The notes: generated from the sequence alone by a model not told the origin. Positions 45,504-55,200 are shown, numbered from the stretch's first letter. The stretch is 64,000 nucleotides of DNA from Algoriphagus sp. (GCA_018336015.1 JAGXQZ010000104.1:1-64000); one strand, 5' to 3'. Numbers and translations are program-made.

Positions 45504-45791
45504 ATGAATGCATTTTCAAAAGAACATTTTCTCTCCAGAAACCCAGCATCGGAAAATTTCAGTCCCGAGCTTCACGCCCTTTGGCTGGATGGTAAAGGTC
45601 TCTGGGAAAAGGCACATGATCAGGTCGATCAGCTTCCAGGAAAATCGGCAGCAAGAGTACATGCCTACCTACACCGCAAAGAAGGCGATCAATGGAATGC
45701 AGATTATTGGTACCGACGCGCAGGAGAAACTCGGCCTAGCGTCACCCTAGATCAGGAATGGGAAGAGCTGGTGAAGCGGTATTTGGTGTAA
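45504..45791 (+). CDS. Small conserved protein of unknown function
   Basis: A 95-residue soluble protein. The core LHALWLDGKGLWEKAHDQVD, ARVHAYLHRKEGDQWNADYW and YRRAGETRPS resembles a widespread family of ~90-residue uncharacterised proteins in Bacteroidota and Proteobacteria. The W-D-x-A-H and HAYLHRKEGD-NA-YWYRRAG pattern suggests a TPR-like pair of helices, but no function is known. It is a single gene, divergent from hppA with a 224-bp spacer. Confidence 0.8.
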   Translation: MNAFSKEHFLSRNPASENFSPELHALWLDGKGLWEKAHDQVDQLPGKSAARVHAYLHRKEGDQWNADYWYRRAGETRPSVTLDQEWEELVKRYLV

Positions 45792-45847
45792 AGTGGATTG
45801 AATTTTTTCTCCTGTAAACTTCGAAGAGCCCTTAGAGTTTATTGCAC

Positions 45848-46255
45848 ATGCACCTGATCTTCTTCGCCTTGCTATTCTCTTTTGGTATGAATTCTACTCC
45901 CAAATCACCCCGTGACTTTGCATGGCAAAACAGAATTTTAATCTTGGAGTCCTATCCCGGGGATTCCATCTGGTTTGACTCGGATCTTCAAGCTGGCTTG
46001 CAGGAGCGAAAGCTCCATATTTTTCTATTGGATGGTTCCAAACTGGCAAAATCAACGTTCAAGGGAGAAATTGACATCCCGAAATTTCTTGAGCTTCTCA
46101 ATCCTAAAAGTAAATCCAAAGTGAAATGGGCCTTGATTGGATTGGATGGAGGCGTAAAAAACACAGGTCTTGAAAATCCAACTCCTTCCCAAATTTTCAG
46201 GCTTATCGATGCCATGCCTATGCGGCAGTCCGAAATAGGCAAGCAGAGAAATTAG
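45848..46255 (+). CDS. DUF4174 domain protein, exported
   Basis: A 135-residue protein with a short N-terminal hydrophobic segment acting as a probable signal peptide (HLIFFALLFSFG). It starts at ATG 45848. The DUF4174 pattern is seen in WQNRILILESYPGDSIWFDS, ERKLHIFLLDG, KWALIGLDGGVKNTGLENPT and the closing IDAMPMRQSEIGKQ, which is highly typical. The fold is thioredoxin-like, without a CxxC motif here. Function is unknown. It follows the preceding small gene by 56 bp. Confidence 0.85.
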   Translation: MHLIFFALLFSFGMNSTPKSPRDFAWQNRILILESYPGDSIWFDSDLQAGLQERKLHIFLLDGSKLAKSTFKGEIDIPKFLELLNPKSKSKVKWALIGLDGGVKNTGLENPTPSQIFRLIDAMPMRQSEIGKQRN

Positions 46256-46338
46256 TTGAATTAAAGGAAGTATTGCGAAGAAATGTCTCCTTAACATCGA
46301 ACGCCGAATAATGATGGAAGAACAGCGAAGGTGACAAT

Positions 46339-46369
46339 GACCTGTCAGGTTTTGAAAACCTGACAGGTC
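46339..46369. repeat. REP-like hairpin (ACCTGTCAGGT family)
   Basis: A perfect palindrome with 15-bp arms around one base: GACCTGTCAGGTTTT-G-AAAACCTGACAGGTC. It lies 23 bp before the end of the usher gene, and is a type often seen in Bacteroidota. It might act as a bidirectional mRNA stop or stabiliser, but has no clean T-run. Confidence 0.85.
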
Positions 46370-46391
46370 TAGCCAAAAGCTGAGTTAGTCA

Positions 46392-49034
46392 TTACTCCTT
46401 CTTCACCAACACCAAATCCAAGCCCTCGAGGTAATCCCCATCGGCAAGGGCTTTGACTTCAAACTCCAGGCTGGAGGGCTCTGGATTTACCTCCATAAAC
46501 TCCAACTGCTTGGCATCTACCCGAAGCTTGTATTTGCCTGGCAAGAGCCCATAGGAATAAAACGTACCATCGGAGAACGTTCGGATAACCTCCACAGGCT
46601 CGGTCTCTCCTTCACGCATCAACTCCAATCGCAATCCTCCCTGCCCTACTTTCTGGCCATTTCTGAGTAAAAAGACGGTTCCTTCGATGATTCCAGTCTG
46701 ATAGAGTGGAATATCTAGTTGACGGAAGCGGTTGGGCTCAGCCACAAAAGAGAAGCTTTTCAACTTAGGCGCAAGATTGGGATTTGGCAAAGCGGTGATA
46801 TCGATATCGAGGCGATACTTCCAATAGCTTTGCAGCTGCGTAATCCGCAAAATCCCGTCCGAACCGATCAGTATATTGGCCGAGCGATCGAGACGAACTG
46901 CTTTTGCAGGGACGATTTCTTCCCCTTCATCAAAAGCACCGTTTTCATTTCCATCTACAAAAAGCCGCACTGCTACACCTGAACGGGTAATCTGATCTCT
47001 GTTGCTTGGCACTACTCCTTTTCCCGCAGGGTCATACGCCAAAGAACCACTCAAGCCCTGCTGAACTGTATATCCTTGACTTCTCTTGGTAAACTGAGAC
47101 GAGGATCGGATGGAATTGAAGTCATACAAAAAACCAACCTGGAACTGAGATTGCTTGAAAGCCAACTCCCGGTCAAAACCCAAGGTAAATCGGCCATTTC
47201 TGAATAAGGTCTGCGAAAGGAGCACACTGATAGTCTCCGGACGCTGCAATAAGGTGGAATATCGAAACTGCCCGCGCAGGAAAATCCCCCTGACATACAC
47301 CGGGATACTTTGGGTTCTTGGCAAGGTATAGGTCAAGGCTGAAGTAAAGAGTCCAAACTGGTTTTGGGCAGGATTTTCAGGATCATCGATAACACTCCTT
47401 GCTCCTCCGCGGAAGTTCATTCGCAGGACCACTCGACTGATTTGGGTATTGAAATCGACTTGGTAATTATTCACCCCAACACCCGTATTAAACCAAATCC
47501 GCTCCCCTGTTAGTCGCAGTCCGGAAAACCGCTCTCCCAATTTGAAGGGGTAGAACACGTTGAAATTGGCATCACGAACCTGACCGCGGACATTGAAAAT
47601 GGAAGACAGGTTGTATTCCGTGTATTGGGCATTGATACTGGTGTTGTCGGAGTAAAACACACTGGCATTGGCGCGGTAGTAGCGATCAGGGAGTGCGTCC
47701 ACATTGAGCAAGTATTGCTGAAAAAGCCGGGCAGAAAGCCCAAAAACCGGGTAAATGGTTTTTTCTCCAAAAACCTCCCCATGGTCTGCACCCGCTCTCA
47801 CGGTCAGGGCATTGGTCACACCGTAGGAAATATCTGCATGCGTAGCGAGACTAGTGCCTAAACTGTCAAAGGCAAACTGGGGCAATCCCGCCTGAATGTT
47901 ATAGCCCACAAATCCTTTAGGCAAAAAGCTAAATGGCACCTGAATCTGTCGATCCTGAATAATAACCTCCCCCTGAGGCGTATAAATCCGAAGACTCAAC
48001 CTCACAGTACCGTAATTGACAGGCGCATTGAATCGGTAGAAACCTACCTCATCTGCACGGGTGAAATCCACCAACTGCCCCCCGATCAAAAGCTCCACTT
48101 CAGAATCAGGCACAGTGGTCCCATCAATCACAAATACATCCAAATCCATCCGTGGAATCACCGGATTGTTGGTCACGGCCACCCCGAGTAAGTTGGTGGA
48201 ATTGGTAAAGCTCGAAGTATTGATCTGTCCTGCCGAGATGCTGGCAATTCCCACATTTCGCTCGGGGCTCATTCCACCCGGCAGCACATAACGCCATCGT
48301 AGACCGGAAAAATTATGCAAAACATTTCCCTGAGAAAGGTTACCGATGTAGGTTCCCTGTAGATCTCCTCCGAGAAACTCCAACCCTGCATTTAGATTCA
48401 GCCCAAGATTGGTGCCTTGATTAGATCGGGTCAATATCGTGTTATAGTCCAGTACGCCCAAGCTCAAGGCCTTTCGCTCCCGGTCGTAAAGCAGCGGTGT
48501 AGATCCGCCAGCTTGAATTGTTCGTTGTTGGAGTTGCTTCCGGATGGCTTCGCGTTTTCTTCGCTCCTCGATGGGAAGTACAAAATCAGATTTCAGGCTG
48601 ACGCTGAGGGCATAAACGTTAATAGTAAAATTGATTCCAAAAATCTCTTTGAAGTAATCAGGATGTAAAAAAAGGTCCAATTCCCCGAGGTAAAACTTGT
48701 CTGCTTCGAGTGTGGCTGACTTCCCTCTGACCACCAGTTGGTTGGTCACCGGATCGATCAGCCAAGTGTCGTTTTTGGTAGGATAGGCACCTTTCAGACC
48801 TTTTCCGGTGTCCGTTCGGTCGGCAGGGATATACAGGAGACTGAGCACTTCGCTTACAGGCAAGTAGGCGACATCTCCAAAAAAGACCCCATTCAGGTAG
48901 ACATTGCCAACTGCGGGGTAATTAAAATTAAGCAGTACCTCTCCATCCGGCTCGCGCTGGGCATAGCCGGTCTGAGGGATTCCCAAAATCAGGCAAAAGA
49001 GGAATCCAAAAAGAAAACAGGAAGAGGATTTCAA
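46392..49034 (-). CDS. Outer-membrane usher-like protein of a chaperone-usher-type system
   Basis: An 880-residue outer-membrane protein with a signal peptide (to QTGYAQ). An N-terminal periplasmic region (about 30-160) is followed by a long beta-barrel. Inside it is a plug-like domain (VELLIGGQLVDFTRADEVGF and YRFNAPVNYGTVRLSLRIYT), as in PapC-type ushers. The C-terminus differs: instead of the two small CTDs it has an SdrD-like calcium-type segment (FVDGNENGAFDEGEE) and a carboxypeptidase-regulatory-like domain (GIIEGTVFLLRNGQKVGQGG). No ATG exists between the upstream in-frame stop and the signal peptide, so the start is TTG 49034. It lies 54 bp after the PapD-like chaperone gene, at the end of the operon. 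Confidence 0.8.
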   Translation of the reverse strand: MKSSSCFLFGFLFCLILGIPQTGYAQREPDGEVLLNFNYPAVGNVYLNGVFFGDVAYLPVSEVLSLLYIPADRTDTGKGLKGAYPTKNDTWLIDPVTNQLVVRGKSATLEADKFYLGELDLFLHPDYFKEIFGINFTINVYALSVSLKSDFVLPIEERRKREAIRKQLQQRTIQAGGSTPLLYDRERKALSLGVLDYNTILTRSNQGTNLGLNLNAGLEFLGGDLQGTYIGNLSQGNVLHNFSGLRWRYVLPGGMSPERNVGIASISAGQINTSSFTNSTNLLGVAVTNNPVIPRMDLDVFVIDGTTVPDSEVELLIGGQLVDFTRADEVGFYRFNAPVNYGTVRLSLRIYTPQGEVIIQDRQIQVPFSFLPKGFVGYNIQAGLPQFAFDSLGTSLATHADISYGVTNALTVRAGADHGEVFGEKTIYPVFGLSARLFQQYLLNVDALPDRYYRANASVFYSDNTSINAQYTEYNLSSIFNVRGQVRDANFNVFYPFKLGERFSGLRLTGERIWFNTGVGVNNYQVDFNTQISRVVLRMNFRGGARSVIDDPENPAQNQFGLFTSALTYTLPRTQSIPVYVRGIFLRGQFRYSTLLQRPETISVLLSQTLFRNGRFTLGFDRELAFKQSQFQVGFLYDFNSIRSSSQFTKRSQGYTVQQGLSGSLAYDPAGKGVVPSNRDQITRSGVAVRLFVDGNENGAFDEGEEIVPAKAVRLDRSANILIGSDGILRITQLQSYWKYRLDIDITALPNPNLAPKLKSFSFVAEPNRFRQLDIPLYQTGIIEGTVFLLRNGQKVGQGGLRLELMREGETEPVEVIRTFSDGTFYSYGLLPGKYKLRVDAKQLEFMEVNPEPSSLEFEVKALADGDYLEGLDLVLVKKE

Positions 49035-49088
49035 CGGTAAAGTTGCCGGTGGTTTTTGGGTGAAAAGGAATTGGTTAACCTGTCAGGA

Positions 49089-49913
49089 TTAGTTGACGGT
49101 CAGGGTGATTTTTTTACTGATTGGAGGTGATTGGACTAGGTCGGCAGATGGAATGTCTGACCTCTTGGTTTCAAAGAGAAGCTCGATCTCATAGGTACCT
49201 GCGGAAAGTTGCTTTTCCAAACCAAGCTCAATGGCTCTTTTTCCGGAGAAATAAAGCGCAGTCGTCTGTTGTTGAGTAGCCAAAAGCTCACCTTTGGTAT
49301 TTTTCAGCGTAGCTGTCACACTTCCGAGAAAGGGGGAATTGCCCGTCACTGTAAAATCTGTCAGGACTCTCAGAGCGTTTTCCTTGATTTCGGTCGTGAC
49401 TTCTCCAAACTCCAGACCTGTCTGCACCTCTCCTACCTTATGGAAGGTCGCGATGACCTGATCAAACTTAAAGTTGACCTGAGTCGAAACTCCCTCTGCG
49501 GCAACTTGCTCCACGTCAGTGGTTTGGGGATTGGAAGTGATTTTGATTCGGGTGAAATAGGTACCTGCAGCGAGGCTTCGATCCGGTCTGACCTGAAGTC
49601 TTACCGTCTGCTGTTGCCTGGGTCCGAGAATAAAGGTCCGAGGAAAAGCACGGAGTCGATCTCCCAAGCCATGCTGATTTTCTCGAGTCGAATCTCCATA
49701 AACCATCAGCAAATTGCCTAAAGAGTCATTTCCCGGATATCCAAAGACGAAACTCACTGCCACTTCCTGAGGAGTATCTCCCGGATTGGTGATGAATACC
49801 GACCCGATCCCATTTTGATCGATAAACACCGAAGTCGGTGCGATCGAAATCTGAGCATGCGTGCTTGGAATCAAGAAAGCACCAAGCAGGAAAAATAGAA
49901 GAACCCTTTTCAT
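49089..49913 (-). CDS. PapD-like periplasmic pilus-assembly chaperone
   Basis: A 274-residue periplasmic protein with a signal peptide (ends STHAQ). The mature part starts ISIAPTSVFIDQNGIGSVFI and TNPGDTPQEVAVSFVFG, the immunoglobulin-like N-domain of PapD-type chaperones, with FILGPRQQQTVRLQVRPDRS and AAGTYFTRIKITSNP forming the F-G strand region. The second domain is longer than usual. It should cap subunits before handing them to the usher-like protein. It is preceded by the DUF4402 gene and an intervening hairpin, and followed by the usher-like gene. Confidence 0.8.
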   Translation of the reverse strand: MKRVLLFFLLGAFLIPSTHAQISIAPTSVFIDQNGIGSVFITNPGDTPQEVAVSFVFGYPGNDSLGNLLMVYGDSTRENQHGLGDRLRAFPRTFILGPRQQQTVRLQVRPDRSLAAGTYFTRIKITSNPQTTDVEQVAAEGVSTQVNFKFDQVIATFHKVGEVQTGLEFGEVTTEIKENALRVLTDFTVTGNSPFLGSVTATLKNTKGELLATQQQTTALYFSGKRAIELGLEKQLSAGTYEIELLFETKRSDIPSADLVQSPPISKKITLTVN

Positions 49914-49928
49914 CAGACTAAAAGAAAG

Positions 49929-49957
49929 AAGCCGGCAGCTACTGCCACCGGCTTGAT
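49929..49957 (-). terminator. Intra-operon attenuator-like hairpin
   Basis: On the minus strand the stem AAGCCGG-TGGCAG / CTGCC-GGCTT is followed by TCTTTCTTTTAG, a weak U-rich tail. It lies between the DUF4402 pilin-like gene and the chaperone gene. It may reduce downstream transcription, or protect the pilin mRNA 3' end. Confidence 0.55.
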
Positions 49958-49962
49958 TTGGA

Positions 49963-50493
49963 TTAATTGTATTCTACTGAGATGTTGAATGTACCCGTGT
50001 AGGAACCAGGAGTCTGATTTACCATTGTTGGCAACGTGCCACCAACCCAAATATGAAATGCTCCGGACACCAATGACACAGTGCCTGCGTTAGCAATCGC
50101 TGCTGCTGTACCTTGCGCCGCTACTGTTGCAGCACCTACTACTTCTGGAGTCATTACAATCACTTCGCTGGATACTGCATCGGTTAAGTCAACAGTAGCA
50201 TCATAATAAACAGAAATAGCAGTGCTTGCACCACCTAGGTTAAATCTTGCCACGTTGGTTACAGTACCAGTATTGTCGTTATTAACTCCATTTGCATCCA
50301 ACACTACAGCCGCAGGTGTATTAGCTGAAACATTACCGAAGGCGATTTCATTTTGATTCGCGTCCAATACAATGGTCAAATCTGCCAAAATTGTAGCTGA
50401 AGCAGGTGCTGTGGTGGTTTTCTGAGCGTTTGCTGCGAAGGTCATTCCGGCTACTAGGCCAAGTGTGAGTACTGATTTAAAGATAGTTTTCAT
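49963..50493 (-). CDS. DUF4402-domain secreted protein, probable major fibre subunit
   Basis: A 176-residue exported protein with a signal peptide (ends AANAQ). The mature sequence is rich in Ala, Thr, Val and Asn, and has no cysteine. It starts ASATILADLTIVLDANQNEI, and matches the DUF4402 family (SCPU-like), known from surface or fimbrial subunits. The C-terminus is G-S-Y then TGTFNISVEYN: glycine at -14, tyrosine at -2, alternating hydrophobic residues, as in pilins recognised by PapD-type chaperones. The CAAA-repeat leader and flanking gaps suggest strong, separate expression. The major-subunit role is inference. Confidence 0.82.
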   Translation of the reverse strand: MKTIFKSVLTLGLVAGMTFAANAQKTTTAPASATILADLTIVLDANQNEIAFGNVSANTPAAVVLDANGVNNDNTGTVTNVARFNLGGASTAISVYYDATVDLTDAVSSEVIVMTPEVVGAATVAAQGTAAAIANAGTVSLVSGAFHIWVGGTLPTMVNQTPGSYTGTFNISVEYN

Positions 50494-50671
50494 GTGTTTG
50501 TTTGTTTTGTTTGTTTGTTTGAATTACTTGTTTGTTTGTTTCTTTTTGATTTTTAGGTACTTGTGTATTCATTTTTCAAAGTGCTCCGGATATTTCCCAT
50601 ATCCTCGGCGATAGGTTTTCAGGTCTTTTCCATCATCTTAGTGTCCTCGTTGTGAAAGTTTTATAGGTATT
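50494..50671 (-). promoter_or_regulatory. CAAA-repeat leader before the pilin-like gene
   Basis: Just before the ATG, the minus strand consists of AAAC/CAAA tetranucleotides (about 50494-50542), interrupted once by AAGTAATTC. The remaining ~130 bp to the upstream gene may hold a promoter, giving the pilin its own transcript. The A-rich, unstructured leader may help ribosome loading, where Shine-Dalgarno signals are weak. Copy-number change in the repeats is possible. Confidence 0.6.
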
Positions 50672-51118
50672 TTAAGGGTATTCGATTTTTACAGTCAATC
50701 CATCTACCACCGGTATCCCAAGCCAGGCCTTGACTTTAGTTGGCATCGGCTTCATGTATCGGATCAGCTGGTATGTATCGGAAAGAATCACCTCCGAAGA
50801 GTTGATACTTAGCGTAAAAGCCTCTTCAAAATCAGAGCTTCCATCATTCAGAAAATAAGCCTCGGGTGCAGGTTGAATCTCCCGCTGAGGCAAATCCATC
50901 TGAACCAGTATGGAGAGATTCTCATCTGCTTCGAGACCAACCCAACGTTTTGCCTTCGTTTTTTCCCAAGTGCCTCCCTCCAGCGGTTCCATCACCTGAG
51001 AACTGAATTGCACTCCTGCAGGAATCTCCAGTCTGATGGCGACAAACTGAGCCTTTGCCATAGTGCTTACCAAGACCAAGAGCATCACAGAGGCGATATG
51101 GAGGAGTTGCTTAGTCAT
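50672..51118 (-). CDS. Secreted minor subunit-like protein of the fibre operon
   Basis: A 148-residue protein starting at ATG 51118, which overlaps the stop of the previous gene by 8 bp (ATGACTAA) and directly precedes a signal peptide (QLLHIASVMLLVLVSTMAKA). The mature part begins FVAIRLEIPAGVQFSSQVME. The C-terminal strand LTVKIEYP ends in a penultimate tyrosine, as in other subunits here, but lacks the glycine at -14. No named family is recognised. Position suggests a minor or adaptor subunit of the fibre. Confidence 0.72.
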   Translation of the reverse strand: MTKQLLHIASVMLLVLVSTMAKAQFVAIRLEIPAGVQFSSQVMEPLEGGTWEKTKAKRWVGLEADENLSILVQMDLPQREIQPAPEAYFLNDGSSDFEEAFTLSINSSEVILSDTYQLIRYMKPMPTKVKAWLGIPVVDGLTVKIEYP

Positions 51119-51746
51119 TGCTTGTGAAGTAGACATTGATGGTAATATCTGCCAGGTAATCGCCTGCATTTACAGGGCCTATTGGGCCAAGCTCTCCATA
51201 GAGAAAAAGCCAAGCCGTGGATTTGGGTCGCACATAAGTTCCTGAACTCGGGGTCGGAGGCGGTCCAGGAGCTCCCGTTAATCTCCGATTAACCGGGAAG
51301 GTCACATTGTAAAATCCAGTTGGAAGCTCCACCGCGGTAGCCTTTGCAGCCATCTCGTCGGGTGCTGCCTGATTGTTGTAAGCAATCCCCAACCGGAATG
51401 GAACCATTTCTTCAGGAGCAGAACCAACCCCATCCAAACTCAAGAAGGTCGGCGCATCTACCTCCACCGTGAGATCATAGCCATCCGGTGCCTGAATCTG
51501 AAAACCCACCGACTGATTGTCGACCAGATTGATCGTGACTGCAGGGCTATTCGCGGAAATGGCCGCTTTCTTCAGATTAAAATTCAGGTTTGGATTAGCC
51601 AGAACGGGATTAATCGTGATTTCCTCACTACCTGTCCAAGTACTGAAATTGATGCGCTGAGCCATGGCAGAAGGAGCCAAAGACCACAAACTCGCACTGA
51701 TCCCGAGAACTAAAAAGATAAAGTGATATGTAGATTTACCCTTCAT
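51111..51746 (-). CDS. Secreted subunit-like protein of the fibre operon
   Basis: A 211-residue exported protein with a signal peptide (to PSAMAQ). It is beta-rich (INFSTWTGSEEITINPVLAN and FNLKKAAISANSPAVTINL). The C-terminal segment has the same G-x-Y pattern as the DUF4402 subunits (AGDYLADITINVYF), then four extra residues (TSND). A proline-rich loop (GAPGPPPTPSSG) lies near residue 160. I do not recognise a family. Its start codon shares one base with the stop of the upstream gene (TAATG), so translation is coupled. Confidence 0.72.
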   Translation of the reverse strand: MKGKSTYHFIFLVLGISASLWSLAPSAMAQRINFSTWTGSEEITINPVLANPNLNFNLKKAAISANSPAVTINLVDNQSVGFQIQAPDGYDLTVEVDAPTFLSLDGVGSAPEEMVPFRLGIAYNNQAAPDEMAAKATAVELPTGFYNVTFPVNRRLTGAPGPPPTPSSGTYVRPKSTAWLFLYGELGPIGPVNAGDYLADITINVYFTSND

Positions 51747-52258
51747 CAGATGTATTCGAGTTCAAGGATAAATTCAGACAAATACAATCCCGGTCTGGCA
51801 CGGCTTAAATCCAGATTGGCTCCCAACCAGAGGAAAAGAACTCCTTTTTCACTAAGTCTCACATTGCCCTCTCCCAGCTGCAACGGTGTACTTTGGATCT
51901 GCGTATCCTCAAAAGCCTCACTGACGAAATACTGGGCAGCTACTTCACCTAGCCCTTCGCGTTGCTCTTTGAGAATTTCGGTTTGCAGAAAAGTGATTCT
52001 AACACGGCTTCTGGGATTACCGAGAATTTTAAACATCCCTGCATAGCTGCTGGTGGTAGGCGAAACGATGATTCGATCGTTTTCTACCACCGGACTGATC
52101 AAATCCAGATTCCGGATCGTCAGCATTTGCAAGTTGTCGGTAACCGTGGCACTGGCACGCACGCTCAAGTTGGCTTTGCGGGTATCATCCACTTGGGCTT
52201 GAGCGGCTTGGTATGCCAGGCAACAGATCAGTGTAAGTATTAAAATCAGGGTACGCAT
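51746..52258 (-). CDS. DUF4402-like secreted subunit of the fibre operon
   Basis: A 170-residue exported protein with a signal peptide (ends AAQAQ). The mature part begins ANLSVRASATVTDNLQMLTI, with ASAT-V similar to the DUF4402 protein at 49963. The C-terminus is G-L-Y then LSEFILELEYI: glycine at -14 and a penultimate tyrosine. It is probably a second pilin-like subunit or a tip/adaptor. Start and stop overlap both neighbours by one base (TAATG), marking a tightly coupled operon. Confidence 0.75.
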   Translation of the reverse strand: MRTLILILTLICCLAYQAAQAQVDDTRKANLSVRASATVTDNLQMLTIRNLDLISPVVENDRIIVSPTTSSYAGMFKILGNPRSRVRITFLQTEILKEQREGLGEVAAQYFVSEAFEDTQIQSTPLQLGEGNVRLSEKGVLFLWLGANLDLSRARPGLYLSEFILELEYI

Positions 52259-55200
52259 TAGTTTTTAATCAGCTTTTGGGTGAATTGTCCGGTCGGAGTG
52301 ACAAGTCGGATGAGGTATATTCCTTTTGGAAGAGCAATGGACTGAGGTGCCCATTCCAGTTCATGAATTCCAGTAGAGTAGGATTGCTTTGGAAAACCTC
52401 CCACTTCCTGACCGAGGAGGGAGTAAATTTTGACTTCGGCATCCTCCGATACAGGGAGGAAAAACCGGATTTTAGTATGATCCACAAATGGGTTGGGAGC
52501 TGGAGAAAACAGCTTGGGAAATTCAGGTAAGTACTCAATCCTCCCTTCAGGAAATTTTCCGATAAATAGAGTAAAAGGTCTTTTGGGCTTGGAACCAGCT
52601 GAAATCCTTGCATTGGCAGGATTTTTCTCTTCATCCAGAGAATAAGGGGTCTGAAAGACCACTGCACGCGGTGAAAGTAAAGTATCAAGTCCTTTTCGCC
52701 CATTCGAGGTGGTCGCCTTAGGAGCCTCGAATTCAAAGGCATAGGCACTTTCCTTCTTCATATCGACCGCCTTTTGATTGATGTGATCCATCAATACCAA
52801 ATCCAAGGAAGGCTCCCAATTCACTGGCAGTTTCCAATCCATCAAATAGGCACCTTTAAATGGCTCCCCTTTCTTGGCAGAAGCCAAATGGAGAGGTATC
52901 ACTCTATTTTCCTGACTCACTAGAGATGGCTGATGGTTAATGACTAAAGGACTTCTTGTCTTGAGCGAACCAAAGGAGTAAAGCAACAGCCAGTCTTCAG
53001 CCAATGATTCCAGTTGGTATGCGTCCTTTGGATCCGCATCCGTTTCTCCTCCCTCCCCAAAACTGATAAATGACTGCGCATTCATCCCTTCGCCCATCAC
53101 ATGGAGTTCTAGAATAGAAATAGGTTCGGTTTGCTTTCTACCAAAAAAATCAGTGGATAACAGAGATTTAGGAGCATTTCCATTGAGCATCAAAACTGGA
53201 GAAGGGGCATTGGCCTTGACCCAAAAAGCTTGAAAAGGAGTTATTCTTCCACTTCCTAAAGAACCTGAGGTACCATTCCAAGTGAGAAAACTGGAAGTCG
53301 CCGGATCCCAAACGTAGATGGATTGATCAATATTTGTTTTGGTCCAACCTGTTGGCGAATGAAAATCGATGACACTGGCGGTAGGATTGGCCACCAGATT
53401 AAACCCTTCATCTGCTTGGTTAACCTCTATGAGTGAATCACCCTGAGCGACCGAGCTGGTGTTTCGAGGGGTAAAAGTGACGCCAAAGTCAAAATTTCCT
53501 GATGCCAAATTCACCTCTGTCCCACTCACAGCCATGGTAAGCGGTAGAGCATCCGAATAGTTTCCTCCTCCCGGCTTACTTTCCCCATTGAAAACATAGA
53601 AATAATGACCCCTCCCGGCAGGAACTGAGGCAGAAAGTGAGACAGGCTGCCTCCAACCTTGTAAGGTGGTTCCTTTATCCGTCTCGTCCCACCATAGCAA
53701 ATTAGGTTGAAGCGTGGGATAGGTAGACCCAGGAAATCCTTGGGTTTCAAATCCGGAAGTTAGTGCTGCATAGGTAGAATTGATCGGAGTTCCCACCAAT
53801 CGCCATCCCTTGCTACCAAGGAACCGTTGCCTTACTTCCAATGTAGGATTGGAGGTACTTCTATTTACATAAAATGCTCCTGGTTCGATGATCAATCTCC
53901 CTGAACCAGCGTTGACAGATCCAGATGCATTGATTTCTAAGGATCTTCCGGTTGCTAGGGTGATGGTGCTGGCTCCGCTAAGTATTACTGAAGTTGAGAT
54001 TTGTAAAATATCCCCTGTTGGTGAAAGAGGCGAGTTGATTGTTTTGGTGCCCGAACCCACAAAAGACAAGTTGAAGAATTGCCCAGTGCCGCTGTTGGTT
54101 AATGAACCGGAGGTTGTTCCTCCGAAAATAAAAGTAGAAGTCCCTGCTGAAAAGGTTCCCTGATTCGTCCAATTGCTATTGACCTGGTGTGTGAACGAAC
54201 CAGCTGAAAAAGAAGTACCCGAACCGATTGCAAAATTGCCTCCGACCGTCATTCCGACCACGGCAGTGGCGGTGACTGTACCGGAGAGGGTGAAATTCGA
54301 GCAGAGTTGGGTGGTACCAGTCTGTAAGGTTTTCACTCCTGAACCACTAAGGATCAAATTCCCATAATTAACCCCAGCCACAGTTTGCGGGCCATTAGCA
54401 TAATATTCCACCGTACTGCTACAATCAAGGGTGCGATTAGAAAAAACGGAAGGAAAATTGGAGACACCACTTAGCCTGAGCCCTGTATTAGCCTCCAAGT
54501 AAAAGCTGCCTCCGGAAGTCGCTCTATTTGCGGTGAATGTGACCAAATCCAGTACCCCTAACTCCACTCCCAGTTCAGAGGAGATGATTTTATCCGCATC
54601 CAAAGTCACCAGATTATTCCCAATACCTCCTGTATTGGCAATGATCAAAGAATTTACAGTACCAGGAAGCCCATTTCCTACCGCTTGGTTAGCCTCTCCA
54701 TTATAGATGTAATTTGCCCCTGTGTTGAATGTTCTCGTTCCGGTAACCTGAATATTTCCTGTAGCGCCGGAAATGGTGATTCCATCGGCAGAAGTGATCC
54801 CTAGGGAAGCTCCGGAGGAAAGATTGAAGGTTCCACCTCCTGTTACCATTGTTTCAGCATCAGCCATTTGAAGGAAAGCACCTGAATTAACTGTCCAGTT
54901 TATGGCATTGGTGACCGAACCGCCTGAAGTAAAAAGTTGAGGGGAGCCAGAGCCAGAAAAATTAATAGATGCTCCACCTGAACCACTTCTGGAAATTGTT
55001 CCTCCCGTATGGATTAGATTTCCATTTATATTAAGTGTCCCCCCACCATTATTATTTTGCTTAACAAGTAAACTTCCTTCTGAAATAGTCACATTCCCGG
55101 AGACCGTTAGAACTCTAGTATTAGAATTACCTGATGCAATTGCAAAAACACCTCCTCCAATAATCAAATCGCCTCCAATGGAAAGTGAAGCAACAGTTTG

